Shown one piece after another: positions 1-12,174 of a stretch of 64,000 nt of DNA. The position numbers and the translations under genes are program-made. Each line of letters begins with the position of its first letter. Position 1 is the stretch's first letter. The notes under the pieces are model-generated. The model saw only the letters and a list, made by a program, of their open reading frames with translations, was not told the DNA's origin and made no database searches. Source of the DNA: Strongyloides papillosus (lineage: Eukaryota; Nematoda; Chromadorea; Rhabditida; Strongyloididae); NCBI GenBank assembly GCA_005656395.1, contig SRSI01000035.1, positions 372,001 through 436,000 of the forward strand, written 5' to 3'.

Positions 1-565
1 AATTTTTTGTTTTTTTAAAAATCTTTTTATATTTTTATTTTCAATTTTGTGTTATAATATGTATATCAATGATTTATTATAAAATAAAATATGAAAAATA
101 TTATAAAACTATTAAAGAAGGATATTCACAACTATTATTAGGTAATTAGTATCTTTAAAAATTAGAGGTTGAATTTTCATTTTTTCTAGGAATTGTTCTT
201 TAACAACTATAAATTTAACATAAGTAAATATCTTATCTGCACACAAAAGATTTTTTCCTCAAAACAAGGACCAATTATCAAAATAAGGACCACTTTATCA
301 AAAGAAAGACCACTCCATCATTTTTCGGACTAATTTTTTTAAATTTGAATAATTCTACTAGTAACATGATAGAGTTGAACCATCTTATAACGAAAAGAAT
401 TTTGATAACTTATTAAATATAAATAGCATATTTTCATTATATTATTTCATTGTAATTTTATTGTCATATTGTATCTCGTTTGCCTGTTAATTAAGAAAGG
501 TAAAAGAATATATTAATTAGTAAGTTAATAATTAATATATATAATTTTCCGATTTTAAGGTGGCC

Positions 566-1330
566 ACTAATTATTTAAAACACGTTTTGTGAGTCAATCA
601 GACATTAGAGGTACAACTGAAAAATTTTACCCCCCATTTTTATTTCATTAATAGAAAGAGCAACTAAAATAATGTATGATGGCAAATTCATTCGGCCTGA
701 AACTTTGAGATACAGAAGCTACAGTGATTCAAAGTCGGAAAAATTGATTTTTATAAGTTCCCGGTAAATAAGTTTTTTCAAAAATAAATATTGCTTCTAG
801 GAGTAATTCTTTATAAGGAAACGAATGAGAATACTTTCGGATACGTAAATTTCCGTCTTTATTGTCTTTTGAAATTTTTTTATAGTTTTTTTCATTTTTT
901 GAGTGCAAAAATCAAAGAAGCGCATGTTCTCACTATGCTTATTCGATTTTTCATGTAATTTTACATCTAGATTCAACAAATAATAAAAAATAAAAAGTGT
1001 AACACAATATGTTTTTGAGTATGAGTACAAAAATGAAAAAGACACATGTTTTCACTTTGTTCATTCGTTTTTTCATGAAAAATTACACCTAGAAACAATA
1101 TTTATTTTGAAAAAAATCTACTTACCGGAAACTTGTAAAAATAAATTTTTCCGACCCTGTATTACTGCAGCTCCTGTATCTCAAAGTTTCAGACTGAATA
1201 AATCTGCCAACATACATTATTTTAGTTGCTCTTTTTATTAATAAAATAAAAATGGGGGGTTACAAACTTGTGCTGTATCAAATTTTTAAAAAATGTTCGA
1301 CTGACTCAAAAAACGTGATTTAAATAAATA
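566..1330. repeat. Long foldback (inverted-repeat) element
   Basis: The arms at about 566-810 and 1085-1330 are imperfect reverse complements over roughly 240 bp. Shared landmarks are the C6/G6 runs near 632 and 1255, the segment around 'gagatacag' (707-715) opposite 'ctgtatctc' (about 1174), and 'cggaaaaatt' opposite 'aatttttccg'. The loop holds diverged tandem copies (899-1100). Short ORFs here are low complexity and not convincing. It resembles a foldback element or a MITE, nested inside the larger inverted-repeat structure. Confidence 0.65.
899..1100. repeat. Diverged direct repeat, period about 123 bp
   Basis: Two copies of about 78 bp (899-978 and 1022-1099) start with 'gagtRcaaaaat', share 'catgttYtcact', and end with 'tttttcatg' followed by 'ttacaYctaga'. 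They lie in the loop of the foldback element. No coding potential. Confidence 0.6.
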
Positions 1331-1784
1331 TAGACATAAAAAATTATTATTTACTAAATTTTTACTATTTAATTGTTTTTTTGTATTAAACATTATCTAA
1401 TAAAGTTTTTTTATTTTATTTGTGTGTTTTTTTTAAAAGGAACAAAAAATGAATTACATAAAAATTTAATAAGAATATTTTTACTTATTTGTTAAAAAAG
1501 TTTTTTTATCTAATTATTTTGATTGGAAGTAAAAAAAATATATTATAATAATATTTTATTATATAAAAAGGTACAAGATATAGAAATATCAACTTCAAAA
1601 TGATAATTATAGAATATCCGTGTTGAATTATAAAGCATTAATCTTGATAACATTAAAATAAAAATTTATATTTTATTGTGTTAAAACTATCTTAAATTTA
1701 AAATTTAATAGTTTTCGAACTAATTTATTCTAGTGATTTTTACAAACGTTTAAAATTTTTTTAATTGTAAAAAATAATCTTTTG

Positions 1785-2210
1785 AACTAGGCTTCGGGTA
1801 GTTTCACCCGTTGAATAAACTCTGTCCCAATTGTTTTTTAGCAAACAAATGACTATGAAAGATTTGTTATAAAGTAATAGACGAGTTTTTTTTTTAAAAA
1901 ATATGTTAAAGTAGAAATTAGAAATCTTACTTAGTAAATAGTCAAATTATTTTATAAAACGTTTATTTTTTCATTTTAAAAGGGTAGGGGCCACATTTTA
2001 ACGCAGTGCGTAATGAAGTAAATCTAAAGGAATATCAATAAAATGCGTCCGCTATTTAAGACTCTGACCAAAAAAACATTAAAGCAATAAAAATTGAGTG
2101 AAGATTCTTTTTTCGGACTAATGTTTTAAAAACTTTCTTTTGAATATTCGCTGTAAGACATATTACTTAAAAATTTGGCTGGGGTGAAACTGTACTTTCC
2201 CTTTGAACTA
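1785..2210. repeat. Possible nested short inverted-repeat element
   Basis: 'agtttcaccc' near 1800 faces 'gggtgaaact' near 2180. The flanks are loosely complementary too ('gaacta' on one side, 'tagttc' read on the other strand). A MITE-like insertion of about 420 bp is possible. The arms are short and imperfect, so this is a weak call. Confidence 0.3.
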
Positions 2211-2901
2211 ATATAAAACTTTTTGAAGATTATAAAAATTATTTAAACATTTAAGATCATTTTCACATTATTTAATGCTTAGTAGAAAATAAAAAAAATT
2301 TTTCTGACATGCTTGGTAATTTATTTTTACCATATTTTACTGGTAGTTAAGTGATGCTTTACAATTTTTTTTCAAATTAAGTTTTTGCTTTAAAGAATTT
2401 ATTTATTTTTCTATATTATTTGCTTTACTAGATTATTTAATTAATATTTGTGATAATTTCTTTTTCATTTTAATGGCATAAGAAATGACAAAGTGGTCAA
2501 GGGATGAATAAAATAGTGCAGTTTTAATGAAAGAACTGTTTGTTTGTAATAAGTTATAAAATATTTAAAAAAATTTTATTAAAACTATTGCAATATTGGT
2601 AAAACTAAAAAAATTATAATTACCATAAAATTTAAAAGTAAAAATTTTTATTGGTAGTTAGCTCTCTATAATTAAATATATTAATACAATAATAACAATG
2701 ATTACAATGTGAGAAAAATGATTACATACAAAAATGTCAGAAATGTAAGGAATGATTATTTCAAAACAATTCTACTAATTTATACTAAATTTTCTTGGGA
2801 ATATGTCACTAAATATAATTTTAAAATGGTCCTTAATTTGATAGAAATGGTCCTTTTTTGATAAAAATGGTCCTTAAAATAAGGAAAAAATCTTTTGTGT
2901 G

Positions 2902-3636
2902 TGTTATTTAAACTATATTTTTACTATTATAAAAAGTTTTGGTAATTAATAGAACAGAAAAATTTATGGTTAAAAAATTAAAAGACTTATTTCATTAATA
3001 ACAATTTATATACTAGAACTACTTTTGAATATTCGTATTGTTATTTCAATTATATCATGTTTATTTTACATTAATATTATTATTGAATTTGACAAAAAAC
3101 AATAATGGTAAATAAGATATTGACACATTTTAACTGCACAGAGAACCTAAACAAGTCGATTTAACGCATACATTTTATATAAAAAATGAGTATATTTGAT
3201 AGAATTTTGTAGTCTGTGGTCTACTCCACTTTGCATGATTGTTTATTTTAAACTTACCTTCAGTTGGTAATATTTTGATGATGGTCGGTTAAACCGACAT
3301 GTTTAAAATTTCTGTGTAAAAATTCTGACTTCCGTATTTTTGGATTGAAATTTAGAAAACTATTCCAAGAATTTGATTCATTCTTTTAATCTATCATTAG
3401 AACACAAGTTATCTAATTTGTTTAATTTGGAAAGTTTCTACTAATCTTGTTACTAAAAATTTAACTATTCGTTTTTTATAAGTATGTTATTATTTATGTT
3501 TAAATATTGTGTGTGTCGCTTTAGGTGTCCAAAAATACAAAATTACTTTTAGTTAATAAGTTATTAAACAAGTCTGAGTTCTGATTACTTAAAGAATTAA
3601 CGCCACCAGGCATCTTTAAATTTTTATTAACAGTAG
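2902..3636. other. Intergenic, no gene seen
   Basis: AT-rich sequence between the inverted-repeat element and the 3' end of the first receptor gene. The only marked local feature is a near-palindrome around 3285-3299 (GTCGGTTAAACCGAC). No ORF or RNA gene is supported. Confidence 0.6.
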
Positions 3637-4661
3637 TCAAGTAAAAAATTTATTAACAATAAATAAATTAAGATTATTTACTTTAGACACTTTACTTCTT
3701 GATTTGACTGTAATTATTTTCCCTTGAATCATAATAACAATAGGATTTATTATTGAGTAAGTTTGGTATATTAATGGAGTAAAAGTTGCAACTAAAAATT
3801 CATTTTCAAGTGATTCATGTGATAATAAAAAGTAGTGGTATATAATACTGGTTGGAAGCAGTGAACAAAAAATTGGTAGTATTATTGATATTCTTAAATA
3901 GAAAATTGCCACCGTAATTTTACAATTTGTTTCGTTTCTTCCTTCTTTTTTACATTGTCTAAGTTTTTTTTCTAACGGTATTGCATACCAAAATATCATT
4001 ATGAAAATTGTTATACACGTATATGCAAAGCCAACACTATAAACAACCATAAAAGAATTTTTTGGAGAGATTCTAGGATCATACAATACTATTATATAAG
4101 ATGAATTCGGAAAACTTTTGAAAACTATATCAATCTAAAAAATTTAAGTTAAGAATATCATTTTAAATAATACTAAACTACATCTTCATAATAATTTTTA
4201 TATTCATCCTCTTTTAGAGGAAATGTATGGGTAATAGATAATGATATAAGTGCTAAAATTAATCCAAAAATAGTAAAATATTTTTCAAATTTTGTACAGT
4301 GAAATATTGGTTTATTAATGACAAAAACATTGTAACGATACATGTATGATAATTTTCTTACAACATTATTTATTGTAATTGATATAAGATTTAACATTAT
4401 CATGTAATTACATAAAAATGGACTTTGAAGCCAAAAACAAACTCCGGACGAGGCATTTCCCTGGAACGGTAATAAATTTACCAAATTTGTCATAACTCCA
4501 GCTGATAGAGGTAGCAATATATCAAGTAATCTCGTCCATTTTAAAAATAGAAAATATCTATCACTTTTAATTGAATGATTGTACTTAAATAGTACAAATG
4601 CTAAAAGATTTAATATTATACCAATACAACTTTCGATAAAGGTTAATTTTTCAATAAACAT
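3637..4661 (-). CDS. Serpentine (7-TM) chemoreceptor-like GPCR
   Basis: Two exons, 4661-4182 and 4134-3637, joined across a 47 nt GT-AG intron at a codon boundary, giving about 325 residues. ATG at 4661 is the first Met of an open frame that starts in a hydrophobic segment. The protein has about seven hydrophobic stretches. A Cys-containing loop (PFQGNASSGVCFW) follows TM2, and 'INPIVIMIQGKI' in the last segment resembles the NP motif at the end of TM7 in rhodopsin-like receptors. Nematode serpentine receptors of this size usually detect environmental or host cues at the membrane of sensory neurons. The subfamily is not clear; an STR/SRH-like or peptide-receptor type is possible. It is divergent from the receptor at 5385, across a 723 bp gap. 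Confidence 0.7.
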
Positions 4662-5384
4662 TTTAGTAAATAACTATAAGAAAAGTTCTTAGCAATTTAC
4701 ATGTAATAAACAATTTATTTTTCACATTTGTTTTTTTAAATCTAAATATTAACATTCAAAAAATGGACTTTCCATCTGCTGATAAAAATTTTTCATGAAT
4801 ATATTATTTTAGATAAATAACAAAATATATCAGTAAAGGTGAAAATTTATATTATTATGAAATTTTTAAATTGTGTTTGTAAGTTTAAATCTCTAATAAA
4901 ATAAATATTATATTTCTATGTAATTATCCTTGCAAATGTCTTATTCCAAAAAATTAAACATGTATTATTTTGCTCAAATTTTAAAAACTAAACTTTAATC
5001 TTTAATTTATATTTCCTTCACAGGACAAAAGAAATGATAGTTAATAGGGAAAATAATTTGAATCCACAATGGACTAGTGGCTTTTTTAGGTGTTTAACAA
5101 TATAGATTGCCATAAATTAAATGTTTTTCTTGAATTGATCTTAATATGACATTTAATGTTAGTCATAAGCAATTGATATTTTTGCATTAAATAACATACC
5201 GTTGGTTTTCATCAATCTTCTTAGAAAACTACATTAAATTCAAAAATAAAGTTTACCTAAAAGGACATTTATTTTATATAAAAAAATCTAAATATGCCTT
5301 TCTATAGTAATGCAATTGAGGTAGTCAATTTTTATTTTAATTACTATATTTAAAAAAAAATTTATTGTATTTTCCAAACATATA
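4662..5384. other. Shared upstream region of two divergent receptor genes
   Basis: The 723 bp between two oppositely transcribed receptors presumably holds both promoters. AT-rich, with no ORF of note. Short ORFs overlapping 5385 on the minus strand are shadows. Confidence 0.5.
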
Positions 5385-6355
5385 ATGTTACTTACTCGAC
5401 TTAAAACTGCTAATTGGACATTCGTTTGCAAGATAACATATGCTCCAATCACTTTAATCCTCATGTTTTGTATCATAATCTTATTAATTAAAAAAATTAA
5501 ACAAAAAAATCTTGTATTTAAAAACGAATTTTATCCATTGGTATGTTATAAATTAATATCAAATGAAATATTTTGGTTAACAAATTTCTTTTTTCATGAA
5601 CTACCTGATTTAATTGAAATAAGGCAATTATTCTACAAAAATGAAGTATTAGCTAATTTCGAATTTTTCTCAAGTACATTTAATATGCTAAATATGGAAT
5701 TGACATTTACAGTTATGAGTATATCAAGATTTGTGGCAATAAAATATCCTATGAAATATAATATAATTTTTTGTTTTAATAATTTAAAGAAAATGATGAT
5801 AATTATTTTTGTTGGAAGTTTTGTAATATCAGGTTTATCTTTATTTTTTCCTCCTAGTTTTGATTATAATGTAGAATATCATATATCATATTTTTTATTT
5901 AGAAAAGATTGTCTTTTTTTATGGTACCCCACTGCTATACTTGTATTTCTTATTATGCTTATGTTACTGTGTTTGATATCAAATATATATGGGTTAATTT
6001 TATTACTTATGATGAAAATAAAGAGAGAAAGACGTTTTATCAACGTATTTTTTGCTTTGTATACGGGATTTATTTTGATATGTTCATCAATCTTGATATT
6101 GTACTTTGCTCTAAGAGTTTTTCCTAACTGTTGGAAATCTAAAGTACCATCTATTATTGCATTTCGTTGCTTTGGTTGGGTTGTCGACTTTTGTATTTTT
6201 GTTGATTTTTATTTTTTAATCATAACAAGGTAAGTTAAAATACTTTGTCTATTATTGATACTTTTTTTAGTTCGGATATTAGAAAAGAAGTTAAAAAAGA
6301 TGCAAAACTTATTATCAACAAAAGTAGATCAATCATCTACCCATCAAAAATATAG
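5385..6355 (+). CDS. Serpentine (7-TM) receptor, SRG-superfamily-like
   Basis: Exon 1 is 5385-6229 and exon 2 is 6271-6355, joined in phase 2 across a 41 nt intron starting GTAAGT, giving about 309 residues. Without the splice the frame stops just after the last membrane segment. With it, a basic cytoplasmic tail (SSDIRKEVKKD...) is added, as expected for a GPCR. Seven hydrophobic segments are visible. 'SISRFVAIKYPMKY' at the end of TM3 is the (D/S)R(Y/F) region typical of SRV/SRG/SRX-type nematode receptors. Likely a sensory-neuron receptor for an unknown ligand. The family placement is by motif only. Confidence 0.75.
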
Positions 6356-6603
6356 CAATTACTTTAAATTAATAAATGACAAAGACATACGTCATAATAC
6401 CTCATGAAATTTATGGTAAATGTAATAATTCAAAAAACTACTAAGGAACATTTAAAATTAAGTAAAAAATCTACGTATTCTTGTATTTTGATATTTAAAA
6501 ATTTTTTATTTTATGTGTAATTTATATTTTTCTACATGCATCTATGTTTTTTATCATGTCATTTTTTTATTTAAATAACACTTATAATTTTAGTTTGTGA
6601 ATG

Positions 6604-8675
6604 TTAATCACTTTCCGTGACATTTGCTTTTTTAGTTTTCTTTTCTTCAGTACCTTCAAAATGGCCACTTAATATTTCTGGTGATAAAACTTCAATGATC
6701 ATTCTTTCTTCTGATTTAAAAGATGGAGACAAGATTCTTGGGGATAAAACAAGAATTCCATTTGTATCTGGTGACAAGACATTCGGTGATAATAAACCTG
6801 GAGATAATACCTCTAAAAACATATATTGCGGTGATAGTATTCTTGATTCAAATAATTTTGGTGACAAAATTTCTGCCATAAATATATCAGGTGAGAGGAT
6901 CCAACTATTTATGGCGGTTGGTGATAAAATTTCTGTTCTAAAAAAACCAGGACTTAAGATTCTTGCAAATATTGCTGTTGGTGATAGAATAGAAGCAATA
7001 AAAGCTTGTGGATTGAGTAAGTCAAGAAAACCCGCTCTTTGTGAGGAGATTTCCACCAAAAATGCTGATGGTGATAATGCTATTAAACCAAGGAAATATG
7101 GATCATTAATCTCAACTGAAAATGCAGATGGTCGTAGGAGTACAAGATGATCGTCACTTCTTCTTTTCTCAGGACCTTTATTACCTTCTCCGTTTTCTGT
7201 GCTATTTTTATTTTCATTTTCTATGCCATTTCCAATTTCACCTTCTCTTTTTATTCGAACATCCTTGTTTTTAGCGTAAGGAAAATTTAAGTTTTCATCT
7301 CTCCCTAAACTTGATTCTTCAGATGCTTGAACTAAATTTAATATACTATTTTCTAACCTCTCTTCTAATTTATCTTTTGGTAAATATGATAACATTGTAA
7401 GTCTTTCATTTTCTTCACTAAATAATTTCTTATCAAATAAAATATCAATCTGTTCTTTATTTAGAAAAGAATACCCATTAGACATATAATCATTCTTTTG
7501 TTCATCATCTAACATTTCCTCAAACCTTTTAAATACTCTTTCCCTACTTTCCATAGCAATAATTTTTGGGTATATAACATTTTTCATTTCATCCATATTT
7601 TTTTCCATACTTTTAATAGTTTTATTTAGAACTTCTCCAGCACCACTAAAATCAATCAACAAATTAATCCATTTATTAATTTCCGTGTTACTTAATGATG
7701 TTAATTTTAAAATATCTGGAAGCGATAAAGTACCATCTTTTTTATGGAAACTAAAAAGTGTCGGTGATAAAAGATTATTTTTTTTACATTCTGCTGTTTT
7801 ACATGATGGAAACAAATTAAATAATCTTGGTGATAATATTGAAAATTTTTGTTTCTGTTCTTTTGTGATGTAATTACTAAGAAGATTTAGTATTTTTGAA
7901 ATTGTATCATTCAGAGATTCTTTTTTATCAGGAAGAAACTTATATTTTACGAAATAATTTATTTTACTTAAGGCATTTTCATTTTCTTGTTTTACTCTTG
8001 CGATATATTTATTTACATGTTCTTGCATTCTTCCATATTCCTCAAGACGGTGTAAACTTTTAAGGTAATGTGGTAAATTTTCATTGTGTTTTTCATTTAT
8101 TTCCTCATATTTCAGTAAATTATGTTCACTCCTTTTTCTAATTGATGATTTCTTATTCTTCTCTAATCTCTGTTTTAACATTTTACAAAAAACACAATTT
8201 TTTGGCCTATGAATTCTCTTACGTTTTTCTTTAACTATTTCTACTCTCTTGATGACTTTTATCTTCAACGTATTTCTTTTATTTGTTTCTACTTTTCTTA
8301 CTTTTTCATTTAAAATTTCGTCTTTTTTGTACCGATTCCTAGTTTTGATAACATTTCCGACACATCTAACTAAATCTTTCATTATTTTGGCATCTGATAT
8401 ACAAAGGTTATACACAACACTTTCTTCTATTGGTAATTTCTTTAAAATATTCTTAGCTTTATTCTAAAAATATCAAATTATCAAGAACCAAACTTTTTTT
8501 TTACCTTTAAAATACTTTTAATTGAAATAAGATGATAAAGTTGATTAATTTTATCTAAATTAATTACATATTGTTTATTTTCTAATTTATTATTTTCTCC
8601 AAAACCAACTGAATTGTGTATAGAAATTATTAGGAAACAAATGATTAAATATATAGATATGATTTTTAAATACAT
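6604..8675 (-). CDS. MLT-10-like moulting protein with C-terminal L-S-P repeats
   Basis: Exon 1, 8675-8505, encodes a signal peptide (MYLKIISIYLIICFLIIS). A 41 nt phase-0 intron leads into exon 2, 8463-6604, giving about 676 residues. The middle carries basic coiled-coil-prone sequence and a conserved block around 'LFNLFPSCKTAECKKNN', 'LLSPTLFSFHKKDGTLSLPD' and 'FSGAGEVLNK'. The last ~150 residues are a tandem series built on I/V-L-S-P every 8-14 residues. C. elegans MLT-10 defines a family with DUF644 plus a P-X2-L-(S/T)-P repeat, secreted by hypodermis in the moulting cycle; this matches both parts. A cuticle or extracellular-matrix role during moulting is inferred. The first ATG is supported by the signal peptide, which lies only on exon 1. 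Confidence 0.85.
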
Positions 8676-9151
8676 AAAAAAATTACTATTAATAATTATA
8701 TAATGATAATACTAAATATATAATTTTTTTGTTTAGATATATAACTTTATAAAAATAGGTACTAAGTTAAATTATCCCTCTAAAATCCTTGTCATAATAG
8801 CTTATTACTTTAATTAGGTTATTTTTTTACTATTTTTTATCAACACACATATATGAAATAATCATTGTATAGCGGTCAAAATTCATGACCATTACAATTA
8901 AAAGTTTTTTTTGTTTCTGTTTTGTATAATGTCTATTGAAAAAAAATGAAAGTATGCAATGTTTAATCATACTCTTTTAATCTCGATTTACCTAGTTTTA
9001 TTAATACTAATCGCATGAGTAAAATTGTTATAATAATGATTATTTTTAAGTAGAGTGTTTTCCCGTATCAAAAAACGTTTTGCTTTCAATAAAAATTTAT
9101 TGTAAAAATTCAGAACGTGGTAAAGTGTACAAGGAGGTAATAAAAATTCTC
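8676..9151. other. Intergenic, no gene seen
   Basis: AT-rich gap between the 5' end of the MLT-10-like gene and the 3' end of the first astacin. It should contain the MLT-10-like promoter. No ORF or RNA signal stands out. Confidence 0.5.
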
Positions 9152-10381
9152 CTAATGTTTCTTTTTATTGTTAATACTTTTATAAATCATCCTAACTCTA
9201 TGATATTTTTGTAATCCTACATAATAAACATAAACTTTGTTACTAAGTGTCCTTATAATGGCATTCCTGTAAACACCACAAAACATTGCTCCTGAGACAC
9301 TTTTATCGGTAAGGTATTTTATTTCGAGACCATTATTGCGTTGACAAGGATCTATTTTGGTTAAGCTAGCATATTGTATTTTCAGTTTAATTCTCTTATT
9401 CGCTGGTGAAACTATTTCATATAAGCATTTTTTCCTTCCGTATACATACAATTTTTTGTATCTTGATGTTGCATTTAATTTTATTCTACCACAAGATGGT
9501 GGAGATGGCCATATTTCATTACATAATTTTCCTGTAAAAAAGTTCGGGCACTGGCAAGCAAAGCAATTGTTGGGGTTTGTGTAACCATTATTTTCACAGT
9601 CTAGTTTTGTTTCACAGGTTTGATTACAATAATGATAGTTCAAAAGTTTTATATCTGTAAAAGCTAAATCAAATATTTGTCCCATTGTCCTTGAGTAATA
9701 CTTCTTTTTTGCTAATGTTGCTGGTTTGAAATTCTTAGAACCTGCAAATCTATCATATAACATACCAGACCCATAATTAAATTTTATTCCATATGAGTTT
9801 GTTTTAAAGTTATCATATATAACAAAATTAGTGTAAGCATAACTTGCTATATTTTTCTTAAGAATTTTAATATACTTATCTCTATCTCTCCGTGACATTT
9901 CATGAAGGATTCCTAAAGAATGAGCTATTTCATGTTGAATTCCACCCCTTGTAACACAATCATCACTAATTGAAATATTTTGTGGCCTTAATTTTGAACT
10001 TTTTCCTGACATTTAGTATAAAGACTTTTACCAACTAACTTACCAACAACAGATAAACAATATTCACCCTCAACAAAATTAAAACCTTCAAATTCTGTTT
10101 CGTTAGTTTTGTTGAACCTTATACAAGTTTGTTCCTCTAAGTTATTAATACTATCTTGTATCAAATCTCTATATTTATCATTATCAATTCTGTATTTTAT
10201 TGGAAGATCCCATTTATATTTTGGATCCTCTAATATTGATCGTTTACTCTAAAAAAATTATTTTATATATTTACTGTTCAGTTACCCTGATACCAGTAAT
10301 TGGATTAAATGAAATAACATGGAATATAAATATAAAAGAAATAGTAAATTTTAAAATATGAAAATAAAAACTTTGTATCAT
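9152..10381 (-). CDS. Secreted astacin metalloprotease with EGF and CUB domains
   Basis: Three exons: 10381-10286 (signal peptide MIQSFYFHILKFTISF...), 10248-10044 and 10005-9152, with small introns in phases 0 and 1, about 384 residues. Residues 33-36 (SKRS), next to the exon-1 Arg, give a furin-like R-S-K-R site, so the propeptide is very short. The M12A domain follows, with zinc motif HEIAHSLGILHEMSR (Glu present) and Met-turn SGMLY, where many astacins have S-V-M-H-Y. Then come a Cys-rich EGF-like module (CETKLDCENNGY...CQCPNFFTGKLC) and a C-terminal CUB domain. Astacins are greatly expanded in Strongyloides and include skin-penetration and parasitic-stage secreted proteases. The 38 nt intron at 10043-10006 hides the continuity of the protease domain. 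Neighbour of a second astacin in the same direction, about 235 bp away. Confidence 0.88.
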
Positions 10382-10615
10382 TTTGATAAAGGTAAAATTA
10401 TTTGATAAATTAAAATATTTGAATTTAAATGTTCTTTTAAATTATACTTAAGTTGGTAGTGCAAATTTATTTAGATGCACTTGTATATTTAAATTTTTAT
10501 TATTTAATCAAAATTTTTTACCAAATTCATAAAAAAGTTATTAATATAATAACGCAACGAATAATTTTAAATTTTACAAAAAAAAATTTTTTTTTTAATA
10601 TCACGAATATTTGTA

Positions 10616-12174
10616 TTAAACTTTAACTTTTCTATATCTAATCTTGAAAAATTGATCCTTCTTAAAGCCTGCGTAATACATTGTAACTTCATTTCCTTTT
10701 GAAATAATTGTTTTATTTTTATCTTTTGCACAGAACAAAACACCTGAAAGTCCTTTGTCATGGAGAAATTTTATTTCAAGTCCTATATGTGGTAAACAAA
10801 ACTCGGCATGTGGTAGATTAGAATCAACTAAAATCATTTTTATTTTGAAATTTTTTTCTGTAGTCAATTTAAAGTAACACTTTTTGATACCACGAACGTG
10901 AAGTGTTTTAAATGTAGGTCTAGCAATATGAATTTGTTTTTGGCATTGCTTTTGTGATCTCCTAAGTTTTCCACAAAGTTTACCCTTGTAGAATCTTGGG
11001 CACTTACAAACCTTACAATTTTTAATATTAGTATACCCACTATTAAGGCATTTTAATTTTTTCTTACAAACATCGTCACAGTAATATTTATTAACAAGTT
11101 TAAGATCATTGAAACTCGCATGAACTGATTGACCTAATGTTTTCAAATAGTGGTGATTATTTGGAATTATAGTTAATTTCCTATCTTTACTAAACGCATA
11201 CATATTATATTGCATTACTGATCCAAAATCATATCTCAAGCCGTATGTTTTATATGATGGAACCTTTAAAAAATTATGGAACTCTTTAGGGTCAACATTT
11301 TTTTTTACTATCTTCAAGTAATTATCTCTATCTGGTCGGCTCATTTCGTGGATAACTCCAAGTGCATGTAATGTTTCATGGTGCATTACCCAATTTTCTT
11401 CACATTCAGTTCCAATACTAATATCTTGAAATGTATTACTATTAGTCCTCCCAATATATGACCAACATCCTTCTTTTCTGACATATCTCAGACCATTTGT
11501 TTTTTTGAGAGTTTTAACTTTTTTAAATTTTACGCAAGTTTGTTTCATCAAAAATTTAATTCCCTTATCAACGAATGTTTCATTTACAGGTTTGACAACT
11601 TTATATAAGATCGGAAAGCTCCATTTATATATGTTTTTACCAATTATACCAGTATTCTTATTATCTCCTCCAATAACATTCATTTTGTTATCACTAAAAG
11701 TTTCGTTGATTCCTTTTCTTGTAGTTGGCTTTTTTGTAGTTCTGGTTTCATTTAATTTATTTTCACTAATTAAACTAGCTTTCGTTCCGACGTCTTTTGT
11801 AACAGTTTTTTTGTTATCAATAACACTTTTATTGGCTGGTTTTTTACTAGTTGGCTTCGTTGTAGCAATAGTTGAAGTCAGGGCATTTTTAAGAGTTGTT
11901 TTCTTTGGTACTTGTTTTTTTGTTTTGTAGGCACTTTTGTCAATTTTTACAGTTTTTATTGGATATTTAGTAGTAGTACTTTCATTGCTAAAATTTGTCA
12001 CCTTGTTTTTTTCAGAAATTTGTTTCTTCTTTTCTAAAACCTTGTTATATACCTCTTTGAGATAGTTATCAGCGGCAACCTAAACTTTTTTCAATCAGTG
12101 AAATATGAATCATAACTCACATAATGTAAGATAACAGATAAAATTATAATTAAAAATATTAGGTTTATTTTCAT
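10616..12174 (-). CDS. Secreted astacin metalloprotease with Thr/Lys-rich N-terminal spacer
   Basis: Exon 1, 12174-12121, encodes MKINLIFLIIILSVILHY. A phase-0 intron of 41 nt (GTGAGT...TTTAG) leads to exon 2, 12079-10616, giving about 505 residues. After the signal peptide comes a ~140-residue Lys/Thr/Asn-rich low-complexity spacer. The M12A domain starts near YKWSFPILYKV and has zinc motif HETLHALGVIHEMSRPDRD and a canonical-looking Met-turn SVMQY. An EGF-like module (CKKKLKCLNSGY...CKCPRFYKGKLC) and a CUB domain follow. The catalytic Glu, the three His and the Met are all present, so an active extracellular protease is expected. The spacer may be mucin-like (O-glycosylated) and differs from the short prosequence of the neighbouring astacin. 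Confidence 0.88.

Larger units (their letters stand above)
240..2901. mobile_element. Candidate non-autonomous DNA element bounded by inverted repeats
   Basis: Bases 240-320 and 2822-2901 are inverted copies of each other. Both outer ends read CACACAAAAG going inward, followed by a T-rich stretch and then about three units of roughly 20 nt built on 'aaggacca...atcaaaa'. The inside has no usable open reading frame, so if this is a transposon it is non-autonomous or dead. It contains two smaller inverted-repeat structures (566-1330 and about 1785-2210). I could not identify a clear target-site duplication. It could instead be two solo repeat copies that happen to face each other. Confidence 0.5.

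Noticed and set aside
797..1045. 82-codon minus-strand frame in the foldback element
   Set aside because: Lies in repeat DNA, low complexity, with no splice or promoter context.
3285..3299. Near-palindrome GTCGGTTAAACCGAC
   Set aside because: Single short occurrence, not linked to a gene start; no basis for calling an operator.
6617..7150. 177-codon plus-strand frame with regular D-K/G-D-N pattern
   Set aside because: It is the antisense of the L-S-P repeat region of the MLT-10-like gene; the pattern only mirrors that repeat.
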